Source: Salinarimonas sp.
GTDB lineage: Bacteria; Pseudomonadota; Alphaproteobacteria; Rhizobiales; Beijerinckiaceae
NCBI RefSeq assembly: GCF_040111675.1
Contig: NZ_CP157794.1
Location: 1,040,001-1,104,000 of the forward strand
Direction of reading: 5' to 3'
DNA length: 64,000 bases
Below the pieces are notes generated by a model, which ran no database searches, was not told the origin of the DNA, and worked only from the letters and a program-made list of their open reading frames with translations. This document shows, piece by piece, positions 11,149-20,013 of this stretch. Each line of letters opens with the position of its first letter. The stretch's first letter is position 1. The position numbers and the translations under genes are program-made.

Positions 11149-12741
11149 TCAGGCGCTGAGCCGAAGAGCGGCGGGAGCGGGACGCGCCGGCTCCGGGGCC
11201 TCGGCCGCGAGCGCGGCGGGGAAGGCGCCGGCCGGCATCGGGCGGGCGAACAGGTAGCCCTGGCCCTCGCGCACGCCGATGGCGAGGAGCGCCGCCGCCT
11301 GCTCGGGGCGCTCGATCCCCTCCGCGACGAGGGTCATCTCGAAATCGCGCGCGACCTGGACCAGCATCTCGACGAGGGAGCGGGTGCGGTGATCGGCGTC
11401 GATCCGGTCGACGAAGAGCTTGTCGACCTTGAGAATCGTCGCGCCGAGCCCCTGGATCGTGGCGAGCCCGTTGTGGCCGGTCCCCGCGTCGTCGATCGCG
11501 ACCCCGATGCCGACCGCCCGCAGCGCCGCGACGGTGGCGCGGGCGGCCTCGGGCGAGGCGATCTCCCGCCGCTCGGTGATCTCGACGACGAGGCTCGAAG
11601 GCGGCACGCCGGCGGCCTCCAGCATGGCGGCGAGCCGCTGCGGGAAGCCGTCGGCGACGAACTGGTCCGGAGCCGCGTTGATCGTCGCCTTGAGGTCGGG
11701 CCGGGCGCGCAGGATCGGGCCGAGGCTCTCGCCGACCCCGTGCAGCAGCGTCTCGAGCAGCCGGTCGGAACGCCCGGACGACTCGACGAGCGGGATGAAG
11801 CGCGCGGGCGGGATCACCGTCCCGTCGCGCTCCACCCAGCGCGCCAGGATCTCGAAGCCGACGATGCGGTGGGTCCCGAGCGCGACGATCGGCTGCACGA
11901 ACGGGATGATGGCGCCGCGGGCGAAGGCCGCGTCCAGCGCGTCGACCTCGCTGCGGGGCGGCGCCATCGCTCGCGCCAGCAGGAAGCCGAACAGGGCGGC
12001 GAACAGGAGCCCGGCGATCGTGAAGAGCGGCCGGCTCTCCCGGTTCCAGGCGGCGAGGGCCGCGGGCGCGACCGCGACGTCGACGAAGAGCGGATAGCGC
12101 GCCGACCGCGCGTCGAACCGGGCGAGGGCGTCCGCGCCGATCCCGGCTCCCTCCGCCTCCCAGCCCATGGGCGCGTAGCGCGCCACCTCGCGGCCCGGCG
12201 CGACCGACAGGGTGATCGCCGCATGCTCCCGCAGAGGCCCGGGCAGCATGTCGAACAGGAGCGCGTCGGTGGTCATCACGGCCACGAGCTCGGAGCCGCC
12301 GAGGTTCCAGGCGACGCCGAGGCCGCGCCAATCCGGGTCGACGATTCGGGCGAGCGCGATGTTGCGGTTGCGCCCCGGATGGCGCACGCCCTCGCGGACG
12401 CGCGCGCGATCGACCAGGGCGGCCTCGCCGAAGCCGGAGCAGTGCGCGTCCGGCGCGATCACGTGCACGTCCTTGAGGCTGCCGACCGAGAAGGCGGCGC
12501 GCCGGATCGCGGTGAGGCTCGCGCCGTCGCAGCGCGTCAGGCCCGCCGCCATCAGCTCGCCCAGCTGGATCACCGCGAGATCGACCGCGACCTCGGTGCG
12601 CGTGACGACCTGCGCCACGATCTCCTCGAGCTGGCGCTCGTTCGCCGCCCGCACGAAGCTCGCGTGGGCGAAGTGGAACGCGCCCGCCGCCCCGGCGAAC
12701 CCGAGGACCATGACCAGCCCGAACAGCAAGCGACGCCGCAT
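11149..12741 (-). CDS. Membrane-anchored EAL-domain cyclic-di-GMP phosphodiesterase
   Basis: A 530-residue protein. A TM segment near the N-terminus and a second at about residues 237-258 flank a periplasmic sensor of the CSS-motif type. That sensor has two Cys (TRCDG and DAHCSG), expected to form a regulatory disulfide, but the first motif reads RCD rather than CSS. The cytoplasmic EAL domain has FEILARW in place of EAL, with the catalytic Glu kept. It also has NAAPDQF, EITER, the metal-binding IDDAGTG, LKVDKLFVD, EGIER and GQGYLFARP, so hydrolysis of c-di-GMP is likely retained. A GGGAGAG ribosome site precedes the ATG. Product activity may respond to periplasmic redox state. Confidence 0.88.
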   Translation of the reverse strand: MRRRLLFGLVMVLGFAGAAGAFHFAHASFVRAANERQLEEIVAQVVTRTEVAVDLAVIQLGELMAAGLTRCDGASLTAIRRAAFSVGSLKDVHVIAPDAHCSGFGEAALVDRARVREGVRHPGRNRNIALARIVDPDWRGLGVAWNLGGSELVAVMTTDALLFDMLPGPLREHAAITLSVAPGREVARYAPMGWEAEGAGIGADALARFDARSARYPLFVDVAVAPAALAAWNRESRPLFTIAGLLFAALFGFLLARAMAPPRSEVDALDAAFARGAIIPFVQPIVALGTHRIVGFEILARWVERDGTVIPPARFIPLVESSGRSDRLLETLLHGVGESLGPILRARPDLKATINAAPDQFVADGFPQRLAAMLEAAGVPPSSLVVEITERREIASPEAARATVAALRAVGIGVAIDDAGTGHNGLATIQGLGATILKVDKLFVDRIDADHRTRSLVEMLVQVARDFEMTLVAEGIERPEQAAALLAIGVREGQGYLFARPMPAGAFPAALAAEAPEPARPAPAALRLSA

Positions 12742-12835
12742 CGTGGGCTCTCCCAGGAGACGCGATGAGCGCAGCCTACGCCGAGGCCGTTAAGGGCGCG
12801 TATCGCGGCCGGAAGCGCGCTCGCGCGCTGCGTCT

Positions 12836-14245
12836 TCAGGCGGCGAGCGCCTTGGCTTCGTTCAGGTCGCGCACGAAGTCGGCGTAGCCCTTCGCCTTGG
12901 CGTCGGCGTCGGGCAGGCGCAGCAGGTAGGAGGGGTGGACCGTGACGTAGCCCGGGAGCGCGTGCTCCGCGTCCGCGAAGCGGGCGGGGCCGCGGGACTT
13001 CATCAGGGGCATGGCCTTGCCCGTCAGCGCGGTCAGCGCCGTGCCGCCGAGCGCGATCACGAGATGCGGGCGCACCAGCTCGAGCTCCTCCATCAGCCAC
13101 CAGCGATAATGCTTGATCTCGCCGAGCGAGGGCTTCTGGTGGATGCGCCGCTTGCCGCGCTCCACGAACTTGAAGTGCTTGACCGCATTCGTCACGTAGC
13201 AGGCGTCCCGGTCGATGCCGACCTCGCCCAGCGCCTTCGCCAGCATCTTGCCCGCCGGCCCGACGAAGGGGCGCCCCTCCAGATCCTCGATGTCGCCGGG
13301 CTGCTCGCCGACGAAGGCGAAGACCGGCTCCATCGGCCCCTCGCCGATCACGGCCTTGGGGGAATAGCCCTCGGGCGGGACGTAGGCGCGGATCATGCGC
13401 GCCAGCTCGTCGAGCGAGCGCGGCTTCTCGCGGGCGTGGAGCGCCTCGAGGGCGGCGCGGGGCTCGCGCTTCGCGGGCATGGTGGGCTCCCTGTCCATCA
13501 TGGTCCCAACGCGCGAGGCCGCGCCTCGGACGAGATCGGGAATGATCTTGGCCTCGGGCAGGTTCTTCCAGTATTTCTTCGGCATCTCCGCGCGCATCGC
13601 GGTGGGGTTGAGCCGCGCGGGGTTGAAGATCGCGCCGTAATAGTCCCGCCAGCCCTCCTCGAAGCCGTCCTGCGCCGGCGCGTCCTCCGGCCGGCCCGGC
13701 GGACCGTAGGCGAGCTGCTCGCGATCCCAGTGGATCGAGCCGTCGGGCGTGTGGATCGACCAGATCATCGCGCCGAAGCGGTCGCGGAAGAAGGGGCCGA
13801 CCGCGCGCAGGATGTGGTGGTCGGGCTCGAACCAGGCGGCGAAGCGCTCCGGCTCGGCGCCCTCGACCTTCCGGAAGCGCACGAAGGCGTGCATCTTGTG
13901 GATGTCGCGGCCGATGTTGCGGCGCATGACGTGAAGCCGATGCATCAGCGGGTCGGCGACGATCTCCGGCAGCCGCCGCTCGCCGTGGAGCACGCGCCAG
14001 ATCAGCCGGTAGAGCAGCGCCCAGCGCTCCGGATCGCGGTGCATCGCGACGTCCCTGACGATGGGCGGCACGCTCTTCGGCAGGGAGAGCGGGGGCGCGT
14101 CGGCGAGATCGGCCTCGGGAATGAGGCTCGTCCCGCCCTCCTCGAACACCACCGCGTCCGGCGGTACGCCCTCCGCCACGAGCGCGCGGGCGGCGCGTCG
14201 GAAGCCGTCGAGATCGGCGCCGGGCTGGAGCGTGACGCGGCGCAT
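12836..14245 (-). CDS. DUF4130 plus UdgX-like uracil-DNA glycosylase fusion
   Basis: A 469-residue protein. The first ~250 residues are the DUF4130 'radical-SAM-linked' domain (MHRLHVMRRNIGRDIHKMHAFVRFRKV, then PKKYWKNLPEA). The C-terminal ~200 residues are a family-4-like uracil-DNA glycosylase of UdgX type: motif A FVGEQPGDIEDLEGRPFVG, the UdgX loop GKRRIHQKP whose His links covalently to the abasic site in known UdgX, and motif B HPSYLLR. Unusually, the whole protein has a single Cys, so the normal Fe-S cluster cannot form. It overlaps the radical SAM gene by 1 nt (TGATG) and is translated after it. Confidence 0.9.
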   Translation of the reverse strand: MRRVTLQPGADLDGFRRAARALVAEGVPPDAVVFEEGGTSLIPEADLADAPPLSLPKSVPPIVRDVAMHRDPERWALLYRLIWRVLHGERRLPEIVADPLMHRLHVMRRNIGRDIHKMHAFVRFRKVEGAEPERFAAWFEPDHHILRAVGPFFRDRFGAMIWSIHTPDGSIHWDREQLAYGPPGRPEDAPAQDGFEEGWRDYYGAIFNPARLNPTAMRAEMPKKYWKNLPEAKIIPDLVRGAASRVGTMMDREPTMPAKREPRAALEALHAREKPRSLDELARMIRAYVPPEGYSPKAVIGEGPMEPVFAFVGEQPGDIEDLEGRPFVGPAGKMLAKALGEVGIDRDACYVTNAVKHFKFVERGKRRIHQKPSLGEIKHYRWWLMEELELVRPHLVIALGGTALTALTGKAMPLMKSRGPARFADAEHALPGYVTVHPSYLLRLPDADAKAKGYADFVRDLNEAKALAA

Positions 14246-15477
14246 CAGAACAGGGTCAGCTGCTCGGGTTTCGGCTGCACGAGGCGCGCGCGCAGGTCGA
14301 GGCGGTCGAGGAGCGCGCCCGGGGTGTGGTCGGCGGTGACGAGGAAGGCGCGCGCCCGTTTCACCGAGCCGGAGAGGCGGGCGACGTCGTCGAGGGTGAG
14401 CCGCCGATGGCGGCGCCCGGCGAGGATCTTGTCCACCGCCTTGGCGCCGAGCCCCGGCACGCGCAGCAGCGTCTCGCGATCGGCGCGGTTGACGTCGACG
14501 GGGAAGCGCTCGCGGTGCTTCAACGCCCAGGCGAGCTTCGGGTCGATCTCGAGATCGAGCATGCCGGCGGTCGCGCCGGCCGCGATCTCGTCGACGGAAA
14601 AGCCGTAGAAGCGAAGCAGCCAGTCCGCCTGGTAGAGCCGGTTCTCGCGCTGCAGGGGAGGGGGCTTGAGCGGCAGCAGCCGGCTCGAATCCGGGATCGG
14701 CGAGAAGGCGGAATAGTAGACGCGGCGCAGCCTGTAGCCGGTGTAGAGCTCGGTCGATGTGCGCAGCACGTCGGCGTCGGTGGCGGCGTCCGCGCCGACG
14801 ATCATCTGCGTCGACTGGCCGGCGGGGGAGAAGCGCGGGGCGGAGCGCATCGTCTTCCGCTCGGCCTTGGCCTCCGCGATGCGCTCGTGCATTCGGCCCA
14901 TGGCCCCGCGGATGGTGGCGTCGTCCTTCTCCGGCGCGAGCGCCTTCAGCGAATCGCGCTGCGGCAGCTCGATGTTGATCGACAGCCGGTCGGCGTAGAG
15001 CCCGGCCTCCTCGATCAGGAAGGGGCTCGCCTCGGGAATGGTCTTGAGGTGGATGTATCCGCGAAAGCCGTGCGCCTCCCGTAGCGTCTTCGCCACGCGG
15101 ATGAGCTGTTCCATCGTATAGTCGGCGTTCTTGACGATGCCGGAGGAGAGGAACAGCCCTTCGATGTAATTGCGCTTGTAGAAGTTCAGCGTCAGGTCGA
15201 CGATTTCCTGCACGGAGAATCGCGCCCGCTCGATGTTCGAGGAGCGGCGGTTGACGCAGTAGACGCAGTCGTAGAGGCAGAAGTTCGTCAGCAGGATCTT
15301 GAGCAGCGAGACGCAGCGCCCGTCCGGCGTGTAGGCGTGGCAGATGCCGCTGCCGCCCGTCGAGCCGAGCCCGTCCGTGCGGGACGTGCGCCTGGGCGCG
15401 CTCGAGGAGGCGCAGGACGCGTCGTACTTGGCCGCGTCGGCGAGGACGCGCAGCTTGCGGGCGAGGGCGGGCTCCAT
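14245..15477 (-). CDS. Radical SAM protein partner of UdgX (putative DNA modification/repair)
   Basis: A 410-residue radical SAM enzyme. The SAM-cluster motif is C-x3-C-x2-C in TNFCLYDCVYC, followed by GLFLSSGI and KTIPEASP. A C-terminal helix-hairpin-helix (LRVPGLGAKAVDKILAGR) suggests DNA binding. The family is known to pair with DUF4130/UDG fusion proteins, as here with the directly overlapping downstream gene. The reaction is not established. Start ATG at 15477; the gene follows the composite repeat region, and no clear promoter was identified. Confidence 0.9.
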   Translation of the reverse strand: MEPALARKLRVLADAAKYDASCASSSAPRRTSRTDGLGSTGGSGICHAYTPDGRCVSLLKILLTNFCLYDCVYCVNRRSSNIERARFSVQEIVDLTLNFYKRNYIEGLFLSSGIVKNADYTMEQLIRVAKTLREAHGFRGYIHLKTIPEASPFLIEEAGLYADRLSINIELPQRDSLKALAPEKDDATIRGAMGRMHERIAEAKAERKTMRSAPRFSPAGQSTQMIVGADAATDADVLRTSTELYTGYRLRRVYYSAFSPIPDSSRLLPLKPPPLQRENRLYQADWLLRFYGFSVDEIAAGATAGMLDLEIDPKLAWALKHRERFPVDVNRADRETLLRVPGLGAKAVDKILAGRRHRRLTLDDVARLSGSVKRARAFLVTADHTPGALLDRLDLRARLVQPKPEQLTLF

Positions 15478-15540
15478 GGGGCGAGACTATCGCGGTTCGC
15501 GTTTCGTTCAAGCGCGCGGGATGTCGCGGGGGCGGGAAAA

Positions 15541-15881
15541 CCCCTCTCCCATCCGGGCTACTCGATTCACGCATCGTCCCGCGCCGCTGGTCGTGATCTG
15601 CGAGCGGCGCGAGCCGCTCGTCCTTCTCCCTCATGGAGAAGGTGCCCCCGAAGGGGGCGGATGTGGGTCGCGATGCAGCGCGAGACGTCTCGGGACGAGA
15701 TCGACGTTCCCGGTTCGAGCGGCATCGAGGTCGCGGCAGTTCTGCACGACCCACACCCCCGGCCCCTCGCCACAAGGGCGAGTGGAGACCGTCGGCGCTC
15801 TACGCTTCAGGTCGCGACCGTCTGGCGGAACGCCTTCGCCGAGCGAGACGTGTGCATCAGCTAGCCCGGACGGGAGAGGGG
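15541..15881. repeat. Composite inverted-repeat element filling a 412-bp intergenic region
   Basis: The gap 15478-15889 holds no convincing gene. It is bounded by 20-bp inverted copies, CCCCTCTCCCATCCGGGCTA (15541-15560) and its reverse complement at 15862-15881, with 19 of 20 identical. Inside are two oppositely oriented copies of a hairpin unit (15621-15671 plus, 15744-15795 minus), each a CTCC...GGAG-type stem followed by a (G/C)-rich block ending in GTGTGGGTCG or GATGTGGGTCG. This is the layout of a REP doublet (BIME). Confidence 0.6.
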
Positions 15882-15889
15882 AGGCGACC

Positions 15890-16834
15890 TCACAACGGCT
15901 TCAGCCCCGCCTCGATCTCGGCGCGGCGGCCTTCCAGGAAGGGCGGCAGGGCGAGGCGCTCGCCCAGCGTCTCGGCGGGCTCGTCGACGGCGAAGCCGGG
16001 GCCGTCGGTGGCGAGCTCGAAGAGGATGCCGTTCGGCTCGCGGAAATAGAGGCTCTTGAAGTAGTAGCGGTCCACCGGCCCGCTGGAGGGCACGCGCAGC
16101 TGGCGCAGGCGCTCGGCCCAGGCGGCATAGTCGGCGTCCGGGATGCGGAAGGCGACGTGGTGGACGCCGCCGGCGCCCGGCCGCGCCGGCTCGAGCCCGT
16201 GCTCGACGGCGACGTGCAGCTCCGCCGCCGGGCCGCCGGGGCCCATCTCGAAGACGTGCGTCGTCGAGCCGGGGCGGCCCGGCGTCTGGTAGGCGCGCGC
16301 CTCGCGCATGCCCATCAGCTGGGTGAGCACGATGGCGGTGGGGCGCAGCTCCGGAACGGACATGGTGATCGGCCCGAGCCCGCGGATCTGATGCTCGGCC
16401 GGCACGGGGCTGCGCTCCCAGGGATGCGCCTCGCCCGCGCCGCCGTCGTCGACGAAGGTCAGCCGCTGGCCCTCCGGGTCCTCCGCGTCGAGGACGAGAC
16501 GGCCGTCGCGGCGCTCGATCCCGCGATGCGTCGCGCCGTGGTCGGACAGGCGCGCCTCCCAATAGCCGAGCGCCGCCTCGCCCGCGACGCGCAGGCCGGT
16601 GCGGCTGATGGCATGCGTGCCGCGCCGCTCGGGCATCGCCGGCCAGTCGAAGAAGGTGATGTCCGAGCCGGGCGAGGCTTCGCCGTCGGCGTAGAAGAGG
16701 TGGTAGGCCGAGACGTCGTCCTGGTTGACGGTCTTCTTCACGAGCCTGAGGCCCAGCACCTGCGTGTAGAAGGCGTGATTGCCGGGCGCGTCGGCGGTGA
16801 CGGCGGTGAGGTGGTGGATGCCGGTGAGCTGCAT
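15890..16834 (-). CDS. Ring-cleaving dioxygenase-like VOC (glyoxalase fold) protein
   Basis: A 314-residue protein with two tandem vicinal-oxygen-chelate modules ([20 protein letters not shown] at the start; [21 protein letters not shown] in the second half). The expected Fe ligands are His in GIHHLT, His in GVHHVAF and Glu in [14 protein letters not shown]. It resembles hydroquinone/extradiol-type dioxygenases annotated as 'ring-cleaving dioxygenase'; the substrate cannot be named. AGGAGA lies 6 nt before the ATG at 16834. It is divergent from the cyclase-family gene. Confidence 0.88.
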   Translation of the reverse strand: MQLTGIHHLTAVTADAPGNHAFYTQVLGLRLVKKTVNQDDVSAYHLFYADGEASPGSDITFFDWPAMPERRGTHAISRTGLRVAGEAALGYWEARLSDHGATHRGIERRDGRLVLDAEDPEGQRLTFVDDGGAGEAHPWERSPVPAEHQIRGLGPITMSVPELRPTAIVLTQLMGMREARAYQTPGRPGSTTHVFEMGPGGPAAELHVAVEHGLEPARPGAGGVHHVAFRIPDADYAAWAERLRQLRVPSSGPVDRYYFKSLYFREPNGILFELATDGPGFAVDEPAETLGERLALPPFLEGRRAEIEAGLKPL

Positions 16835-17010
16835 CGGGATCTCCTGGGCGGCGTCGGGACCGCGGCTGGACGTTTGCGCCAATATAGCGCAGCAATCGGC
16901 TGGTGTTTCTTGCGAGCGTGCAAGATCGCGTCGCGCGCGGCGCCCCGGCGGCGCTCCGGCGGCGCTCCGGCGTCGACCCGGCTCCGGATGCACGCGCACG
17001 CTGCGCATCG

Positions 17011-17038
17011 TTGACCCGATCTTCCCCAACGCTAAGCT
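17011..17038 (+). promoter_or_regulatory. Candidate sigma-70-type promoter for the cyclase gene
   Basis: TTGACC (17011-17016) and TAAGCT (17033-17038) are separated by 16 nt and lie about 65 nt upstream of the cyclase start. The region between the divergent genes also carries GC-rich direct repeats of GGCGGCGCTCC near 16940-16965. Confidence 0.4.
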
Positions 17039-17102
17039 GGCGGCTGCAACCCGCAGCGGCGCTCACAGAGCCGTCGCGTCACGGAACCAGGGAGAGTGGG
17101 GA

Positions 17103-17936
17103 ATGTGCGACGTTTGCGTGATGAACGCGGTAAGGGAGCGCATGCTCAGCCGCCGCGACCTGTTCCGCCGCGCGGCCGGCGGCGCGGCCGCCGTCGCGGC
17201 GGTCTCGACCGGCGCCGCGACGCTCGCCCCGGCGCCCGCCCGGGCCGCAGCCGGCGGCGGCCCGGTTGACCTCACCCACGAGCTGCACGAGGCCTTTCCG
17301 ACGTTCTTCGGCGAGCAGCAGTTCTTCGTCGAGACCCTGTTCGACTACGCGCAGCACAAGTTCAACCTCAACATGCTGCGCGTGAACGAGCATACCGGCA
17401 CCCATGTCGACGCGCCGCTGCACTTCTCGGCCGACGGCCAGAGCGTGGCCGAGGTGCCGGTGGAGAACCTCGTCGCTCCCCTCGCGGTGATCGACATCCG
17501 CGCCAAGGCCGCGGAGGACCCGGACGCGCAGGTGACGCCCGACGACGTCGCCGCCTGGATCGCCCGCAACGGGCCGCTCCCGGAGCGCTGCTGCGTCGCC
17601 ATGCTGTCGGGCTGGGGCGCGCACGTCAACGAGGCCGGGTTCCGCAACGCCGACGCCGAGGGCGTGATGCACTTCCCGGGCTTCCACCTGGAGGCGGCGC
17701 GAATGCTGCTCGAGGAGAGCACGGCCGTGGGCATCGCGGTGGACACGCTCTCGCTCGATCACGGCCCCTCGCCGGATTTCGCGACGCATTACGCCTGGCT
17801 GCCCGAGAACCGGTGGGGCCTCGAATGTGTCGCCAACCTCGAGGCGCTGCCCGAGGCCGGCGCGACGATCGTCGTCGGCGCCCCGAAGCATCGCGGCGGC
17901 TCGGGCGGGCCGGCGCGCGTGCTCGCGCTCGTGTGA
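17103..17936 (+). CDS. Tat-exported cyclase-family (kynurenine formamidase-like) metal hydrolase
   Basis: A 277-residue protein of the cyclase family (PF04199). A twin-arginine signal, LSRRDLFRRAAGG, followed by an Ala-rich hydrophobic stretch ending in ARA, predicts Tat export. The metal-binding motif is NEHTGTHVDAPLHF, and TLSLDHGPSPDF lies later in the protein. The ATG at 17103 follows AGGGAGAG. A second ATG at 17142 would start just before the Tat motif and leave out a short Cys-containing leader (MCDVCV). The substrate is unknown. Confidence 0.85.
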   Translation: MCDVCVMNAVRERMLSRRDLFRRAAGGAAAVAAVSTGAATLAPAPARAAAGGGPVDLTHELHEAFPTFFGEQQFFVETLFDYAQHKFNLNMLRVNEHTGTHVDAPLHFSADGQSVAEVPVENLVAPLAVIDIRAKAAEDPDAQVTPDDVAAWIARNGPLPERCCVAMLSGWGAHVNEAGFRNADAEGVMHFPGFHLEAARMLLEESTAVGIAVDTLSLDHGPSPDFATHYAWLPENRWGLECVANLEALPEAGATIVVGAPKHRGGSGGPARVLALV

Positions 17937-17943
17937 GCGCGAC

Positions 17944-17965
17944 GGGCGCCGCACCCGCGGCGCCC
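17944..17965. terminator. Hairpin between convergent cyclase and cytochrome genes
   Basis: A 9-bp perfect stem (GGGCGCCGC at 17944-17952, GCGGCGCCC at 17957-17965) with a 4-nt loop lies in the 51-bp convergent gap. It has no U tract, so it is a weak or Rho-assisted bidirectional terminator. Confidence 0.5.
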
Positions 17966-17987
17966 GATCCGGCGTCCGCCGCCGGGT

Positions 17988-18431
17988 TCAGCGCTCCGCC
18001 GAGAAATGGCGCTTGAGGTAGGAGAGGATCAGCGCCTTCGTCTCCGCGTCCATCTCCGGCATGCCCTGATCCTCCACCATCCAGGTCCAGGTGTAGTCCC
18101 AGCGCTCGTCGGTGAGGCGCTGCGAGGTCACGGTCGCCATCGAATGGCAGGCCGAGCAGAGATAGAAGGTCTCCTCAGCCCCGGCGGTGTCCGGGATGCC
18201 GCCGAGCTCGGGATTGGTGGGCACGTCGCTCTCGGCGGGCGCCGCGGCGCTCGGCGCGCCGGGAGCGGCGCCGCCGGGGAGCATCGGGTTGAAGCCGGGC
18301 GCGCCGCCGCGGGGCGCCATCGGGTCGTAGCCCTGCGCCAGGGCGGCGGCGGGCAGCGCCAGGGGGACGGCGAGGGCGGCGGCGAGGGCGGCGCCTCGGG
18401 CGAGGCGGGAGAGAACCTGCGACAGGGACAT
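17988..18431 (-). CDS. Periplasmic monoheme cytochrome c, SorB-like
   Basis: A 147-residue protein with a signal peptide (SRLARGAALAAALAVPLALPAAALA), a Pro/Gly/Ala-rich spacer, one heme attachment site C-x2-CH (YLCSACHSMA) and a Met-containing C-terminal segment (MPEMDAETKALILSYLKRHF). It lies directly downstream of the molybdenum sulfite-dehydrogenase-like gene on the same strand, matching the SorA-SorB arrangement in which the cytochrome accepts electrons from sulfite oxidation. Confidence 0.85.
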   Translation of the reverse strand: MSLSQVLSRLARGAALAAALAVPLALPAAALAQGYDPMAPRGGAPGFNPMLPGGAAPGAPSAAAPAESDVPTNPELGGIPDTAGAEETFYLCSACHSMATVTSQRLTDERWDYTWTWMVEDQGMPEMDAETKALILSYLKRHFSAER

Positions 18432-18473
18432 CGTCGAGAGCCGAACCGTTCTGAACTCGGGAAAGACGAAAGA

Positions 18474-18504
18474 CCGGACGCCGGCCCGAAGGCGTGGCGT
18501 CCGG
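18474..18504 (-). terminator. Hairpin between sorA-like and sorB-like genes
   Basis: CCGGACGCC (18474-18482) pairs with GGCGTCCGG (18496-18504), with a 13-nt loop. On the minus strand it is followed by an imperfect U-rich stretch (TCTTTCGTCTTT). It may attenuate transcription or stabilise mRNA between the two genes. Confidence 0.4.
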
Positions 18505-18537
18505 CAAGGCGCTCGGGAGGGCGCTGCCCCGCCGTCC

Positions 18538-19821
18538 TCAGACGGCGAAGAGGGCGATGCGGTGGATCATGTTGTTGCCGTAGCCGCGCGGGTTCCACCC
18601 GGGGACCACGGGCGGCTGCATGTTGCCGTCCTTGTCGGTGGCGCGCGCCCAGACCTCGTAGTACCCGGCCTGCGGCGGGGTGACGTTCGCGGTCCAGCGC
18701 TGCCAGGCGAAGGGGTTCGGCGGCGCCATCAGCTCGGCCTCCTGCCAGGTCTGGCCGAAGTCGAGGGAGACGTGCATGGCCGCGACGTCGCCCTTGCCCG
18801 ACCAGGCGTGGCCGCGCACCTCGGCGGGCCGGCCGGCCGGGACCTCGACGCCGGTCTGCGGGAAGGTGACGAGCGACTTCACCGGCATGTCGAGCATGAC
18901 CACCATGTCGCTCTCGGGCACCTCGGTGCCGGGCGCGACCGGGTAGGCCGGCATGCGGTAGGAATAGCCCGTCATCTTCGAGCCGTCGTGCTCGCGGTCG
19001 CGCACCCAGATGCGGGTGAGGTACTTCTGCGAGGCCGAGCCCGGATAGCCCGGGACGACGAGGCGCAGCGGGAAGCCGTGCAGCGCCGGGATTGGCTGGC
19101 CGTTCATGGCCCAGGCGATCAGGTTCTCGGGCCCCATCGCCTTCTCGATCGGCACGCCGCGGGAGATCACCTCCTTCGACGGGTCGCCGGAGAGATGCAC
19201 GTCGTTGCCGTAATGGCCGGTATAGACCGCCGTCGACTTCACCCCGGCGCGCTCGAGCACGTCCTTGAGGCGCACGCCGGTCCATTCCGGGCAGCCGATC
19301 GCGCCGGTGGTCCACTGGTTTCCGGAGGCGCCGGGCTGGAAGAAGGCGCGCCCGTTGCCGCCGCATTCGAGCCAGAGCGGCGCGGTGACGGTCTCGAAGT
19401 CGTTCTGCAGGTCGGCGATGGTCAGCGTCAGCGGATTGTCCACCTCGCCGTCGATCGTCAGCGTCCAGCCGTCGGCGGACATGTCCATGGCGTGCTGCGG
19501 CACGAGGCCGTTGTTGCGCACGAACAGACGCTCGTAGGGCGTGACGTCGTCGTCCAGGAGATGCGCGGGGGTCTCCGCGTTGACCGGACGGTCGTTGAGC
19601 AGCGTCAGGCCGTTCTTCTCGCCCATCAGGCCGGCGCCCGTGTCCTGGGCCAGCGCCACCGGGACGAGGCCGGGGGGCATGTTGCGCTCGAAGGGAATCG
19701 AGGTGCCGAGCAGCGCGCCCATGGCGGTGAGGCCGGCGCCCTTGAGAAAGCCGCGGCGGCCGGGTTCGGCCTGTCCGTCCTCGGACGGCGTCGGCTGGGC
19801 AGGAATATCGTCGTTGAGCAT
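18538..19821 (-). CDS. Tat-exported molybdenum sulfite dehydrogenase, SorA-like
   Basis: A 427-residue sulfite-oxidase-family molybdoenzyme. The N-terminal Tat signal is GRRGFLKGAGLTAMGALLG. The molybdopterin domain has FVRNNGLVP, the likely Mo-ligand Cys in LWLECGGNGR, and GCPEWTGVRLKDVLERAG. A C-terminal dimerisation domain (RGHAWSGKGDVAAMHVSLDFGQTW) ends the protein. GGAGGA precedes the ATG at 19821 by 8 nt. Together with the downstream cytochrome c it should oxidise sulfite to sulfate in the periplasm. Related enzymes can use other substrates, so the sulfite assignment is by context and similarity. Confidence 0.88.
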   Translation of the reverse strand: MLNDDIPAQPTPSEDGQAEPGRRGFLKGAGLTAMGALLGTSIPFERNMPPGLVPVALAQDTGAGLMGEKNGLTLLNDRPVNAETPAHLLDDDVTPYERLFVRNNGLVPQHAMDMSADGWTLTIDGEVDNPLTLTIADLQNDFETVTAPLWLECGGNGRAFFQPGASGNQWTTGAIGCPEWTGVRLKDVLERAGVKSTAVYTGHYGNDVHLSGDPSKEVISRGVPIEKAMGPENLIAWAMNGQPIPALHGFPLRLVVPGYPGSASQKYLTRIWVRDREHDGSKMTGYSYRMPAYPVAPGTEVPESDMVVMLDMPVKSLVTFPQTGVEVPAGRPAEVRGHAWSGKGDVAAMHVSLDFGQTWQEAELMAPPNPFAWQRWTANVTPPQAGYYEVWARATDKDGNMQPPVVPGWNPRGYGNNMIHRIALFAV

Positions 19822-20013
19822 GGCCGTGTTCCTCCGTCTCAGGGTTGCGTCCCGACCGATCTTCCGTCGGCCTTCGTACAGGAAGGCTACCGAGGTGGAA
19901 CTACGCATGCAAGACGAGGAATTCGAAGGATCGATCTTGGCGCGAATCGCAGTTTATCTCAGGTTGCTGCGAAGCCGGCAATGCGTCGTGCCGCCGCGCT
20001 GCGCCCGCACGGG

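Noticed and set aside
16935..16970. Direct repeats of GGCGGCGCTCC in a divergent promoter region
   Set aside because: Only two short imperfect copies in extremely GC-rich sequence; no operator-like symmetry.
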